A stretch of 36,019 nucleotides of DNA from Oscillospiraceae bacterium (lineage in GTDB: Bacteria; Bacillota; Clostridia; Oscillospirales; Oscillospiraceae). Positions 7,995-16,411 of the stretch are shown one piece after another. Made by a program: the position numbers and the translations under genes. Under the pieces are notes generated by a model. It had not been told where the DNA came from and did not search any database. It saw nothing but the letters and a program-made list of their open reading frames with translations. The stretch covers positions 1 to 36,019 of the forward strand of contig JARIAU010000061.1 in NCBI GenBank assembly GCA_029257695.1, written 5' to 3'. How positions within the stretch are numbered: the first letter of the stretch is position 1; the number at the start of each line of letters is the position of its first letter.

Positions 7995-8996
7995 ATGGCA
8001 CTGTTTGAATCCTACGAAAGACGAATCAACCAGATCACCCCTGTTCTGGCTGAGTACGGCTTCTCCTCCATCGAGGAGTGCCTGGAGCTGTGCAAGGAGT
8101 ATGGCTTCAATCCCTATGACATCGTCGCTGAAATCCAGCCCATCAGCTTTGAAAATGCCCGCTGGGCCTACACTCTGGGCGCTGCGATTGCCATCAAGAA
8201 GGGCGTAAAGACCGCTGCGGAGGCCGCCGAGGCCATCGGCATCGGCCTGCAGGCCTTCTGCATCCCCGGTTCCGTCGCCGATGACCGCAAGGTCGGTCTG
8301 GGCCACGGCAATCTGGGCGCTATGCTGCTGCGGGACGAGACCAAGTGCTTCGCTTTCCTGGCCGGTCACGAGTCCTTTGCCGCCGCAGAAGGTGCCATCG
8401 GCATTGCCCGCAATGCAAACAAGGCCCGCAAGGAGCCCCTGCGTGTCATTCTGAACGGCCTGGGTAAGGATGCCGCCCAGATCATCAGCCGCATCAACGG
8501 CTTCACCTATGTGCAGACGCAGTTTGATTACTACACCGGTGAGCTGAAGATCGTCCGTGAGGTCCCCTATTCCAAGGGTGAGCGTGCCGCGGTCAAGTGC
8601 TACGGTGCGGACGATGTGCGTGAAGGCGTGGCCATCATGCACCACGAGGGCGTGGATGTGTCCATCACCGGCAACTCCACCAACCCCACCCGCTTCCAGC
8701 ATCCCGTGGCCGGCACTTACAAGAAGGAGTGCATTGAGCAGGGCAAGCGTTACTTCTCCGTCGCTTCCGGCGGCGGCACCGGCCGGACCCTGCATCCCGA
8801 CAACATGGCTGCCGGCCCTGCTTCTTACGGCATGACCGATACCATGGGTCGTATGCATTCCGACGCTCAGTTTGCCGGCTCCTCCTCCGTCCCTGCCCAT
8901 GTGGAAATGATGGGCTTCTTGGGCGCAGGCAACAACCCCATGGTCGGTATGACCGTCTCCGTGGCCGTTGCCGTCAACGAGGCTCTGAACAAGTAA
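7995..8996 (+). CDS. GGGtGRT family protein of unknown function
   Basis: This is a 333-residue protein of the family named after the motif seen here at about residue 255 (ASGGGTGRTLHPDN). It also has Gly-rich stretches (VGLGHGNLGAM, MMGFLGAGNNPMVGMT) and a conserved C-terminal segment. There is no signal peptide or clear membrane span. The family is widespread in anaerobic Firmicutes and is typically encoded beside the Fe-S-scaffold-like gene, as here. The Gly-rich and Arg-containing loop suggests nucleotide or phosphate binding, but no reaction is known. The gene ends in a strong terminator (9063), so the pair is a self-contained unit. Confidence 0.85.
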   Translation: MALFESYERRINQITPVLAEYGFSSIEECLELCKEYGFNPYDIVAEIQPISFENARWAYTLGAAIAIKKGVKTAAEAAEAIGIGLQAFCIPGSVADDRKVGLGHGNLGAMLLRDETKCFAFLAGHESFAAAEGAIGIARNANKARKEPLRVILNGLGKDAAQIISRINGFTYVQTQFDYYTGELKIVREVPYSKGERAAVKCYGADDVREGVAIMHHEGVDVSITGNSTNPTRFQHPVAGTYKKECIEQGKRYFSVASGGGTGRTLHPDNMAAGPASYGMTDTMGRMHSDAQFAGSSSVPAHVEMMGFLGAGNNPMVGMTVSVAVAVNEALNK

Positions 8997-9062
8997 TTGA
9001 TTTTGAATCGTTACCCCTGATTGTCCAAACGAGAATACAGCCATCCGAGATGGTTTGATCCA

Positions 9063-9110
9063 ACCGGCAGCATCTGAAACGATGCTGCCGGTGTTTCGTT
9101 TCTCTTTGTT
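9063..9110 (+). terminator. Intrinsic terminator after GGGtGRT gene
   Basis: A perfect 12-bp stem (ACCGGCAGCATC at 9063-9074, complement at 9081-9092) with a 6-nt loop, followed by a T-rich run to about 9110. Confidence 0.9.
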
Positions 9111-9280
9111 CCCCTGTTTTGCGATGCTCATGTGCGATACAGGATAGGCTCACTTCCATCCCCATCACAGAAAGGGGTACATCTATGAGCGTTTGGTGGT
9201 TGTTCTTCCTCTGACACAAATCCCACGGAACCGGCGGTTGAACCAGTGCTTCGCCCTTAACGGCAAACACAGAGGACCCT

Positions 9281-9327
9281 CAAAAAAGAACAACACCGGG
9301 GCGCATCGAGTCGATGCACTCCGGTGT
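9281..9327 (-). terminator. Intrinsic terminator of the GNAT gene
   Basis: Arms 9293-9308 and 9312-9327 pair with one G-T and one C-A mismatch. Read on the - strand, the stem is followed by TGTTCTTTTTTG, a good T-tract directly downstream of the acetyltransferase stop. Confidence 0.75.
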
Positions 9328-9334
9328 TTCGCTT

Positions 9335-9820
9335 TCAGTCTGCCTTGCACCAGTCATAGGCCACTCTGGGTCCGCCATAGCCTTCCAAGAAAATGATGCC
9401 GCACCGCCGAAAGCCGTGCTTCTGAATCAAGTGGTGCATGGTGGCATTGTCTTCATGGGTGTCGATCCGCAGCATGGTATGCCGTGCCTTGGCAAACTCC
9501 ATCAATGCCGCAAAAATGCCGCCACTGCCGTCCGAGGCCACCCGGTGGATGGTCCCGTAGCGGCCCGTCCCATGCCATGCCCCGTCAATGGTGGCATAGG
9601 TGGGATCTTCCCCCTCTGCCAAAACAAAGCAGCCGTGGATGATCCCCTGCTCTTCCACCACATACAATTCTCCTTTTTCCAAGTCCCCCCGCAGAAATGC
9701 TTCACTGGGGTATTCATCCCCCCACTGGGACCCATTGCCATTGCGGCGCATATATGCCTTTGCCACAGCAAAAATCTCCATCAGTCGGGGCAATTCCTGT
9801 TCGTTTGCCTGTCGAATCAC
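9335..9820 (-). CDS. GNAT-family N-acetyltransferase
   Basis: This 161-residue protein of the GCN5-related acetyltransferase fold would transfer an acetyl group from acetyl-CoA to an unknown amine. It begins VIRQANEQELPRLMEIF, a typical first strand and helix, then WGDEYPS, and a central strand before the cofactor loop region IHRVASDGSGGIF. The C-terminal MLRIDTHEDNATMHHLIQKHGF is the usual motif B. The frame runs up to 9970, but the GTG at 9820 has a GGAGGGAGA ribosome site immediately upstream, and the upstream part overlaps the divergent promoter at 9894. Similar proteins are common in Clostridia; the substrate cannot be read from sequence. Confidence 0.85.
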   Translation of the reverse strand: MIRQANEQELPRLMEIFAVAKAYMRRNGNGSQWGDEYPSEAFLRGDLEKGELYVVEEQGIIHGCFVLAEGEDPTYATIDGAWHGTGRYGTIHRVASDGSGGIFAALMEFAKARHTMLRIDTHEDNATMHHLIQKHGFRRCGIIFLEGYGGPRVAYDWCKAD

Positions 9821-9893
9821 AGATCTCCCTCCTTTTCTCCCCATAGTACCCGATTTTCGTCTAGGGTGCAAGCCGTTTCTCTTCTGCGATGCG

Positions 9894-9921
9894 TTGCACT
9901 TTTTCCGAAAATGGTTATAAT
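9894..9921 (+). promoter_or_regulatory. Probable promoter of the histidine phosphatase gene
   Basis: TTGCAC (9894-9899), 16 bp, perfect TATAAT (9916-9921), 41 bp before the ATG at 9963. Confidence 0.6.
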
Positions 9922-9962
9922 AAAGAACAAATGCTGCAAAAAACGAAAGGACTTCTGCTGCT

Positions 9963-10562
9963 ATGAACATCTACATGATGCGCCACGGCCTCACCGATTG
10001 GAATTCCGCCCATCGGATGCAGGGCCGTTCCGATATTCCTCTGAACGAAACCGGCTTGGCACAGGCCCGGGCCGCCGCCGAGGGGATGCGTGATCTGCCC
10101 CTGGATTACATCGCCGCCAGCCCTCTGACCCGCACTCAGCAGACCGCCGAAACGGTGGCCGCCTGCTTTGGTCTGCCCGTTCATCAGGAGGAATGCCTCA
10201 TTGAAATGGGGTTTGGCGATTTGGAGGGTCTGGTGGTCACCGAGCATCCCCTATGCAAGACCATCTTTACCGATCCCTGCGGCTATACTCCCTTGGGGGA
10301 TGGCGAATCCTATCCGGAGCTGCTCCGGCGGGCCCGAATCATTGTGGACCAGCTGATCCGCCCACTGGAGGCGCAGCACCATCAGAATGTGCTGTTGGTC
10401 AGTCATGGCGCCGTCATCCGGGCCGTGGTGGCCGCCCTCACGGAGCTGCCGCTGGCCGAGCTTTGGCGGAATCCGCCCCAGAAAAACTGTTCTGTCACTG
10501 TGCTGGACTGCACTGACGGCGTGGTGACCCTGGTGGAAGAGGGCCGCATCTACGGCAGGTAA
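9963..10562 (+). CDS. Histidine phosphatase family protein (phosphoglycerate-mutase-like)
   Basis: This 199-residue enzyme belongs to the branch-1 histidine phosphatase family. The catalytic motif is MRHGLTDWN (about residues 6-14), with the phospho-accepting His and its Arg. Further marks are SPLTRTQQTAE (second Arg), ECLIEMGFGDLEG (acid-base Glu) and VSHGAVIRAV (second His). All active residues are present. Family members include cofactor-dependent phosphoglycerate mutases, alpha-ribazole phosphatase and general sugar phosphatases. The length and the single-gene setting fit a small-molecule phosphatase better than a glycolytic mutase, since gpmI is already present. AAAGGA lies 11 nt before the ATG. 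Confidence 0.88.
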   Translation: MNIYMMRHGLTDWNSAHRMQGRSDIPLNETGLAQARAAAEGMRDLPLDYIAASPLTRTQQTAETVAACFGLPVHQEECLIEMGFGDLEGLVVTEHPLCKTIFTDPCGYTPLGDGESYPELLRRARIIVDQLIRPLEAQHHQNVLLVSHGAVIRAVVAALTELPLAELWRNPPQKNCSVTVLDCTDGVVTLVEEGRIYGR

Positions 10563-10680
10563 AAGTTCCCACATTCTTCCATTCTCGCTTTGCTGCCCTA
10601 CGCCGTGCATTCAAGCCGCTCCAAGCGGCTTCCACTCTGGTGCAGCAACGAAAACCAACCCGTTCCTTGCCGTATTTTCG

Positions 10681-10709
10681 TTGACACAAGTCGAATTTTG
10701 TGTTATAAT
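10681..10709 (+). promoter_or_regulatory. Consensus sigma-A promoter of the pot leader RNA
   Basis: TTGACA (10681-10686), 17 bp, TATAAT (10704-10709), a perfect consensus with optimal spacing. It lies 402 bp upstream of the potA ATG, so any transcript has a very long 5' leader. Confidence 0.9.
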
Positions 10710-10715
10710 CTCGTC

Positions 10716-11071
10716 GTCTCAATTGGAACGAGTTTTCCGAAGCAAGATATACGACCGCCGATCTGATCGGCTGAGGCCATACGGACAGCCGGGTCGAATG
10801 CCGAGAACTGCTGTTGCAGTTGGCAACTTTCGTTGCCTTATTGATTGAGTTAAAAGCTCAGTTTTATAAGTTGGTTACTATAAACCAGTGCCCCGTGGCA
10901 TATACTTGTGAAATGGTCAATAAGAGTGGTAAAAGTATTCTTTGCTATATGACTCTGACTCCCATTGTGATCGTCCTGCACGCACATTCGGCGCTGTGCC
11001 GCCGTTCGGTGTGTTCCCTTCACATGCTCAAGTGGTATGCTGCATCCGCGGCATACCACTTTTTTGTTTTT
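10716..11071 (+). ncRNA. Candidate structured leader or independent ncRNA upstream of potA
   Basis: About 355 nt between a consensus promoter and an intrinsic terminator, with no convincing coding frame. Several local hairpins are perfect: GCCGAT/ATCGGC, AACTGC/GCAGTT and GGCAAC/GTTGCC, followed by TGCC/GGCA near 10890. The segment GCATATACTT (10898-10907) can pair with the terminator's 5' arm (11030-11040), apart from one internal mismatch, so an antiterminator form is possible. I could not match it to tmRNA, RNase P, 6S, SRP, T-box or the common riboswitch classes. It may be an attenuator controlling polyamine uptake, or a free-standing small RNA. Confidence 0.6.
11030..11071 (+). terminator. 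Intrinsic terminator just upstream of potA
   Basis: A perfect 11-bp stem (AAGTGGTATGC at 11030-11040, complement at 11051-11061) followed by TTTTTTGTTTTT. It ends only ~40 bp before the potA ATG, a typical position for a regulated leader terminator. Confidence 0.92.
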
Positions 11072-11111
11072 AGTGCCAACGGACGATAACCGGAAGAGGA
11101 GAGAACACACG

Positions 11112-12248
11112 ATGGACAAAATCATTGAGCTGAAGCACATCTCCAAAGCATTTGACGGAGAAACGGTTCTGGACGACATCAGTCTGGATATTCACGACAA
11201 CGAATTCATTACCCTGCTGGGTCCCTCCGGCTGTGGTAAAACCACCACCCTCCGCATGATCGGCGGCTTTGAGCAGCCCGACGAGGGCGACATTGTCTTT
11301 ATGGGCAAGCGTATCAACGAGGTCCCCCCCTATAAGCGCAATGTCAACACTGTGTTCCAGAAATATGCCCTGTTTCCTCATCTCAATGTGTTTGAGAATG
11401 TGGCCTTCCCTCTCCGGGAAAAGAAGGTCCCCAAGGAGGAGATCAAGGCCCGTGTGGAGGAGATGCTCTCTCTGGTCATGCTGTCCAATTTTGCCAACCG
11501 TCGAGTCACCAGTTTGTCCGGCGGCCAGCAGCAGCGGGTGGCCATTGCCCGTGCTCTGATCAACAGCCCGAAAATCCTGCTGCTGGATGAGCCTCTGGGC
11601 GCACTGGATCTGAAGCTCCGCAAGGATATGCAGGTAGAACTGAAAAAAATCCAGAAAAGCACCGGCATCACCTTCGTCTTTGTCACCCACGACCAGGAGG
11701 AGGCCCTTAGTATGTCCGACACCATCGTGGTGATGAGCGAGGGTAAGATCCAGCAGATCGGCACGCCCACCGACATCTACAACGAGCCGGTGAACGCCTT
11801 TGTGGCCGACTTCATCGGCGAAAGCAACATTTTGGACGGTGTGATGCTGAAGGACTACTCGGTCAAGTTTGCCGGACACACCTTCGAATGTCTGGACAAG
11901 GGCTTTGATCGGAACGAGCCGGTGGATGTGGTGGTCCGTCCGGAAGATGTGGACATCGTGCCCGCCGATCAGGCCGAGCTGCACGGCGATGTGACCTCCG
12001 TCACCTTCCTCGGCGTCCATTACGAAATCATTGTGGACATCAAGGGCTTCAAATGGATGATCCAGACCACCGACTTTGTGGGCGAAGGCGAGCGCATCGG
12101 CATCAAGCTGGACCCCGACGCCATCCACATCATGAAAAAATCCAAGTACTCCGGTACCTTTGGCGACTACTCCACCTTCTCTGACGAAGTGGAAGAGCTG
12201 GAGCTGGAAGAGGAGCTGGCCAACGGGGGAGGCGACACGGAAGAATGA
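11112..12248 (+). CDS. potA: Spermidine/putrescine ABC transporter, ATP-binding protein
   Basis: This is the ATPase that powers polyamine import with PotB, PotC and PotD. The 378-residue product has Walker [10 protein letters not shown], the Q-loop in [10 protein letters not shown], signature [15 protein letters not shown], Walker [13 protein letters not shown] and the H-loop in [14 protein letters not shown]-type regulatory domain follows (about residues 235-345). The last ~25 residues form an unusual acidic tail rich in Glu. The ATG at 11112 has an AGAGGAG site; an open frame upstream to 11037 runs through the terminator and is not used. The stop overlaps the potB start (ATGA), so the genes are translationally coupled. 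Confidence 0.96.
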   Translation: MDKIIELKHISKAFDGETVLDDISLDIHDNEFITLLGPSGCGKTTTLRMIGGFEQPDEGDIVFMGKRINEVPPYKRNVNTVFQKYALFPHLNVFENVAFPLREKKVPKEEIKARVEEMLSLVMLSNFANRRVTSLSGGQQQRVAIARALINSPKILLLDEPLGALDLKLRKDMQVELKKIQKSTGITFVFVTHDQEEALSMSDTIVVMSEGKIQQIGTPTDIYNEPVNAFVADFIGESNILDGVMLKDYSVKFAGHTFECLDKGFDRNEPVDVVVRPEDVDIVPADQAELHGDVTSVTFLGVHYEIIVDIKGFKWMIQTTDFVGEGERIGIKLDPDAIHIMKKSKYSGTFGDYSTFSDEVEELELEEELANGGGDTEE

Positions 12249-13135
12249 CAACCCATTCCATAAAGCAAAAAAACGCAGGCTGTCGGGCCGCACTGGCCCC
12301 TTATTCCATTTGGGCGCTGCTGTTCGTCCTGGTCCCCCTGCTGTTTGTGGCTTATTTTGCCTTCACTGATAACAATTTCAACTTCACCACCGAGCATGTG
12401 GCCCGCTTCTTTACCGCCGTCAGCAACATCAAATCCGCAGACGGAACGGTGCGAGAGGTCCACACCTACCTGATGATTTTTGCCCGCTCCCTGAAGCTGG
12501 CCGCTATTTCCACCATTGTGTGTCTGCTGATTGGCTATCCGTTGGCCTATCAGATTGCCCATGCCAAAAAACGCACCCAGAAAACCCTGATGACTCTCAT
12601 CATGATTCCCATGTGGATGAACTTCCTCATCCGGACTTATGCATGGATGACCATTTTGCAGGATTCCGGTGTCATCAACAATCTGATCACCAAGATCGGA
12701 CTGCCCCCCATCCATGTCATCGGCACGGAAACTGCCGTGGTCATCGGCATGGTGTACGATTACCTGCCTTACATGGTGCTGCCCATTTATTCCATCATGC
12801 TGAAAATCGACAACAGCCTGATTGAGGCTGCCCGGGATCTGGGCTGCGGCTCCGTATCTGTGCTGCGGCGGGTCATCTTCCCCTTGAGTCTGCCCGGTGT
12901 CATGTCCGGCATCACCATGGTGCTGATCCCATCCATCAGCACCTTCTACATCTCCCAGAAGCTGGGCTATGGCAAGTTCTATCTCATCGGCGACGCCATC
13001 GAGGGGCAGTATCTGGCCAACAACCTGCACTTTGCCGCCGCCATGGCGCTGGTGCTGATGGTCATTCTGCTGGTCTTTATGGCCTTGGTCAAATATCTGA
13101 CGGCTCGCTCCGTCTACGGAGGTGACGCAAAGTGA
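12245..13135 (+). CDS. potB: Spermidine/putrescine ABC transporter permease
   Basis: This inner-membrane permease subunit forms half of the polyamine channel with PotC. The 296-residue product has six predicted membrane segments. It carries the ABC permease EAA motif in the cytoplasmic loop, here [20 protein letters not shown] (about residues 196-215), which contacts PotA. A periplasmic stretch (about residues 44-72) follows the first membrane span, as in PotB. It overlaps potA by 4 bp and potC by 4 bp. Confidence 0.95.
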   Translation: MTTHSIKQKNAGCRAALAPYSIWALLFVLVPLLFVAYFAFTDNNFNFTTEHVARFFTAVSNIKSADGTVREVHTYLMIFARSLKLAAISTIVCLLIGYPLAYQIAHAKKRTQKTLMTLIMIPMWMNFLIRTYAWMTILQDSGVINNLITKIGLPPIHVIGTETAVVIGMVYDYLPYMVLPIYSIMLKIDNSLIEAARDLGCGSVSVLRRVIFPLSLPGVMSGITMVLIPSISTFYISQKLGYGKFYLIGDAIEGQYLANNLHFAAAMALVLMVILLVFMALVKYLTARSVYGGDAK

Positions 13136-13959
13136 AAAAGGTTCTGCCTCATATCTTCACCGTTCTGGTCTTTATCTTTCTCTTTGCGCCCATCGTGGTG
13201 CTGCTGGTGTTCTCCTTCAACGATTCCAAGAGTCTGTCCGTGTTTGCCGGTTTCTCCGGCTACTGGTACGAGGAGCTGATGAACGACCGCAACACCTTGG
13301 AAGCCGTCCGCAACTCGCTGGTGCTGGCCGCCAGTGCCACCGCCATTGCCACCGTCATGGGCACGGCCGCCGCCTGGGGCATTGACCGGCTGCGCTGCCG
13401 CTGGTATCGCGGCCTCATCAACACCGTGACCGACATTCCCATGACCAACCCGGACATCATCACCGGTATTTCCATGATGCTGATGTTCGTCTTTGTGGGC
13501 CGTCTGATTGGTGCCAAGAGCAGTCTGAATTTCTGGACGATGCTGATTGCTCATGTCACCTTCTGCCTGCCCTATGTGATTTTGCAGGTCCTGCCCAAAC
13601 TGCGCCAGATGGATCGTTCCCTTCCGGAGGCCGCCATGGATCTGGGCTGCACCCCCATTCGTGCCTTCTTCAAGGTGGAGCTGCCGGAAATGCTGCCCGG
13701 CATCGTCACCGGTGCCATTATGGCCTTTACCCTGTCCATGGATGACTTTGTCATCAGCTACTTTACCTCCGGCACCGGATTCGAAACCCTGCCCATCCGC
13801 ATTTACAGCATGACCAAGAAAACTGTCACGCCGAAAATGTATGCTCTGGCAACCATCATCTTCTTTGTCACGCTCGCTCTGCTGCTGATCAGCAATTTCA
13901 TCTCGGATCGGGACGCCGAGAACAAAAAGCCGAAAAAAGCCAAGCGCGTCAGACACTAA
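13132..13959 (+). CDS. potC: Spermidine/putrescine ABC transporter permease
   Basis: This is the second permease subunit, 275 residues, with about six membrane segments. The EAA loop is present as EAAMDLGCTPIRAFFKVELP (about residues 165-184). The GTG start at 13132 follows a GGAGGTGA site inside the end of potB and overlaps its stop (GTGA). The C-terminus is short and basic (KKPKKAKRVRH). potD1 follows after 18 bp with its own AGGAGG site. Confidence 0.95.
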   Translation: MKKVLPHIFTVLVFIFLFAPIVVLLVFSFNDSKSLSVFAGFSGYWYEELMNDRNTLEAVRNSLVLAASATAIATVMGTAAAWGIDRLRCRWYRGLINTVTDIPMTNPDIITGISMMLMFVFVGRLIGAKSSLNFWTMLIAHVTFCLPYVILQVLPKLRQMDRSLPEAAMDLGCTPIRAFFKVELPEMLPGIVTGAIMAFTLSMDDFVISYFTSGTGFETLPIRIYSMTKKTVTPKMYALATIIFFVTLALLLISNFISDRDAENKKPKKAKRVRH

Positions 13960-13977
13960 TTTTTCAGGAGGCCAACG

Positions 13978-15093
13978 ATGAAACAGAAACTTCTCCTCTT
14001 TTGCTCTGTTCTTGCCGCCGCCCTGTGCCTGCTGCTGACCGGCTGCGGCAAATCCTCCGATGCACTGGTCTTGAATGTGTACAACTGGGGCGAGTATATC
14101 TCCGACGGCAGTGACGGCTCTCTGGACACGATCCGTTCCTTTGAACTGTGGTACAAGGAAACCTACGGGCAGGAAATCACGGTCAATTACAGCACCTATC
14201 CCTCCAACGAGGATATGTACAACAAAATTTCCAGCGGGGCCGTCAGCTATGATGTCATTATCCCATCGGACTACATGATTGCCCGCATGGCCTCCGAGGG
14301 CCTGCTGCAGCCCCTGAACTTCGACAACATCCCCAACTATCAGTACCTGAACGACTCTTTCCACGGGCTGTACTACGATCCGGAGGATCAGTATTCCGTC
14401 CCCTACACCTACGGCATTGTGGGTGTCATCTACGATGCCAATGTGGTGGATGAGGCCGATGTGGGGGATTGGGACCTGATGTGGAACCCGAAGTATGCCG
14501 GTCGGATTTTGCAGTACAACAACTCCCGGGATGCCTTTGGCACCGCCATGTACCATCTGGGTCTGGATGTGAACACCACCGACCGGGCCGAGTGGCAAAA
14601 GGCCGCCGACGCCCTCATCGACCAGTATCATCTGGTGAAGAGTTATGTCATGGACGAGATCTACAATATGCTGGAGTCCGGCGAAGCGGCCATCGGTTCT
14701 TACTATGCCGGTGACTACTTCACCATGCAGGAGGCACAGGCGGACCATGTGGATCTGCAATTCTACTATCCCGAGCGTACCAACCTGTTTTTGGATGCCA
14801 TGTGCATTCCTACCTGTGCCCAAAACAAGGAACTGGCAGAAATCTTCATCAACTACATGCTGTCCGAGGAAGTGGCCATTGCCAACGCCGAGTATATCAA
14901 CTACGCCAGCCCCAACCGCCTGGTGTACGAAAACGAAGGCTACATCGAGGACATGGGTGAAGATGCCATGGAGATCCTGTACCCCGAGATGGATGACTTT
15001 GCCGAGCGCTACAATCGGTACGCTTATCGCAGTATGAGCGACGAAATGCTCATTTACCTGAACTCTCTCTGGGAAACCGTAAAGATCAACTGA
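13978..15093 (+). CDS. potD: Polyamine-binding lipoprotein, first copy
   Basis: This is an extracytoplasmic substrate-binding lipoprotein that delivers spermidine or putrescine to PotBC. The 371-residue product has a lipoprotein signal with lipobox LLTGC (Cys 23), then the family opening LNVYNWGEYI, whose Trp and Tyr usually line the ligand site. SSGAVSYDVIIPSDYM, VPYTYGIVGVIYDANVV and SYYAGDYF are also typical. The last protein segment is AYRSMSDEMLIYLNSLWETVKIN in form, shared with the next gene. It is followed by a near-identical second copy (15135), a tandem duplication. A small hairpin (GACCGT/ACGGTC, 15092-15108) overlaps the stop. Confidence 0.94.
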   Translation: MKQKLLLFCSVLAAALCLLLTGCGKSSDALVLNVYNWGEYISDGSDGSLDTIRSFELWYKETYGQEITVNYSTYPSNEDMYNKISSGAVSYDVIIPSDYMIARMASEGLLQPLNFDNIPNYQYLNDSFHGLYYDPEDQYSVPYTYGIVGVIYDANVVDEADVGDWDLMWNPKYAGRILQYNNSRDAFGTAMYHLGLDVNTTDRAEWQKAADALIDQYHLVKSYVMDEIYNMLESGEAAIGSYYAGDYFTMQEAQADHVDLQFYYPERTNLFLDAMCIPTCAQNKELAEIFINYMLSEEVAIANAEYINYASPNRLVYENEGYIEDMGEDAMEILYPEMDDFAERYNRYAYRSMSDEMLIYLNSLWETVKIN

Positions 15094-15134
15094 CCGTCCG
15101 GCACGGTCCTTCCCGTGATAAGGAGGAACCTACC

Positions 15135-16247
15135 TTGAAAAAATGGATCTGCCTGCTCTTTGCACTCACTTTGGTCTCCCTTGCCCTGCTGACCGGCTGC
15201 GGCAACCGTGCTGACAAACTGGTTCTGAATGTGTACAACTGGGGCGAATACATTTCGGACGGCAGCGAAGGCGGCCTTGACACCATCCACGCCTTTGAAC
15301 AGTGGTATGAGGCGACTTACGGCGAGGCGGTCACGGTGAATTACAGCACCTACCCCTCCAACGAGGATATGTACAACAAATTATCCAGCGGGGCCGTCAG
15401 CTATGATGTGATTTTCCCTTCTGACTATATGGCTGCCCGCATGATCGACGAGGGACTGCTTTATCCGCTGAATTTTGACCACATCCCCAACTACCAGTAC
15501 ATTGATGACGCGTTCAAAGACCTGTACTATGACCCGGAAAACCGGTACACTATCCCCTACACCTACGGCATTGTGGGCATTATCTACGATGCCAATGTGG
15601 TGGACCCGTCCGATGTGGGCGGCTGGGATCTGATGTGGAACCCCAGGTACGCCGGTCAGATTTTGCAGTACAACAACTCCCGGGACGCCTTCGGCACCGC
15701 TATGTATCACCTGGGTCTGGATGTCAACTCCACGGCTCCGGAGGACTGGCAGGCCGGTGCCGATGCCCTCATCGACCAGTTCCATATGGTGAAAAGCTAT
15801 GTCATGGACGAGGTATTCAACATGATGGAATCCGGCGAAGCGGCCATCGCCTCCTACTACGCCGGCGATTACTTCCTGATGCAGGAAGCGCAAGCCGAGC
15901 ATGTGGATCTGCAATTCTACTACCCCGAGCCCACCAACTATTTTGTGGACACCATGTGCATCCCCGCCTCCTCCCAGCACAAGGAATTGGCGGAAATTTT
16001 CATCAATTATATGCTTTCGGAGGAACCGGCCATCGCCAACGCCGAGTATATCTACTATGCCGTCCCCAACCGCTTGGTCTATGAAAACGAGACCTATCAC
16101 GAGGATATGGGCGAGGATGTGATGGAGATGCTCTACCCGGATATGGGCGAATTTTCCACCCTGTATAACCGCTATGCGTATCGCAGCATGAGCGATGAAA
16201 TGCTCATTCGGCTCAATGACCTGTGGGAAACGGTAAAAGTCAACTAA
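15135..16247 (+). CDS. potD: Polyamine-binding lipoprotein, second copy
   Basis: This is a tandem paralogue of the preceding gene, 370 residues, alike over the whole length (roughly three quarters or more identical by eye). The lipobox is ALLTGC (Cys 22). The start is TTG at 15135, with AGGAGG at 15121-15126, 8 nt upstream; no in-frame ATG fits. Differences cluster in the signal peptide and in scattered surface positions, while LNVYNWGEYISDGS and YNNSRDAFGTAMYHLGLDVN are unchanged. Its last 37 bp and the bases after its stop form the left copy of the 58-bp repeat that recurs at 26895. Two binding proteins may widen ligand range or raise dosage. Confidence 0.94.
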   Translation: MKKWICLLFALTLVSLALLTGCGNRADKLVLNVYNWGEYISDGSEGGLDTIHAFEQWYEATYGEAVTVNYSTYPSNEDMYNKLSSGAVSYDVIFPSDYMAARMIDEGLLYPLNFDHIPNYQYIDDAFKDLYYDPENRYTIPYTYGIVGIIYDANVVDPSDVGGWDLMWNPRYAGQILQYNNSRDAFGTAMYHLGLDVNSTAPEDWQAGADALIDQFHMVKSYVMDEVFNMMESGEAAIASYYAGDYFLMQEAQAEHVDLQFYYPEPTNYFVDTMCIPASSQHKELAEIFINYMLSEEPAIANAEYIYYAVPNRLVYENETYHEDMGEDVMEMLYPDMGEFSTLYNRYAYRSMSDEMLIRLNDLWETVKVN

Positions 16248-16268
16248 AGTGTTGCCCCCGGCTTGGAC
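16211..16268 (+). repeat. 58-bp direct repeat, left copy (potD2 3' end plus half a terminator)
   Basis: Identical at 57 of 58 positions to 26895-26952 (only A16235 versus G26919 differs). It spans the codons for LNDLWETVKVN, the stop and the left arm CCCCCGGCTTGGAC of a terminator hairpin. The right arm is missing here and similarity stops abruptly at 16268. Confidence 0.95.
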
Positions 16269-16330
16269 CCAACGCAAAGCTTCATGAGAATCCCGTATCG
16301 AGCAATTACGATCTGCCCCCACAAAACAAG

Positions 16331-16375
16331 AACCACGCAAGCGCCTGTTTAAGGCTGCTTGCGTGGTTTTTGCTC
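16331..16375. terminator. Bidirectional terminator between potD2 and the AEC gene
   Basis: A perfect 12-bp stem (AACCACGCAAGC at 16331-16342, complement at 16357-16368) followed by TTTTTG on the + strand; on the - strand TTCTTGTTTTG follows. It can end both the pot transcript and the lsr minus-strand operon. Confidence 0.88.
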
Positions 16376-16411
16376 AAAAAAAGAAAAACTACTGCAATCA
16401 AGAATATACAC

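Larger units (their letters stand above)
8997..9334. other. 338-bp intergenic region, two terminators and no convincing gene
   Basis: Between the GGGtGRT gene and the convergent GNAT gene lie the two terminators annotated separately. A 9-codon frame at 9185-9214 (MSVWWLFFL) has an AAAGGGG ribosome-like site, but no downstream gene on that strand lies close by and no promoter is clear, so it is not called as a gene. Confidence 0.6.

Noticed and set aside
9185..9214. Leader peptide MSVWWLFFL
   Set aside because: It has a ribosome-like site, but no gene on the same strand closely follows and no promoter is clear.
10716..11071. Assigning the pot leader to tmRNA, RNase P RNA, 6S RNA, SRP RNA or T-box
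   Set aside because: No CCA end or tag frame for tmRNA (GGGTCGAATGCC near 10795 is only a partial T-loop likeness), no GAGGAAAGTCC for RNase P, no SRP GGAAGCAG core, no GGGTGG..CCGCG T-box element, and 6S RNA is shorter.
10814..11089. A 91-residue open frame over the pot leader
   Set aside because: It lacks a ribosome site, runs through the terminator hairpin and has no family likeness.
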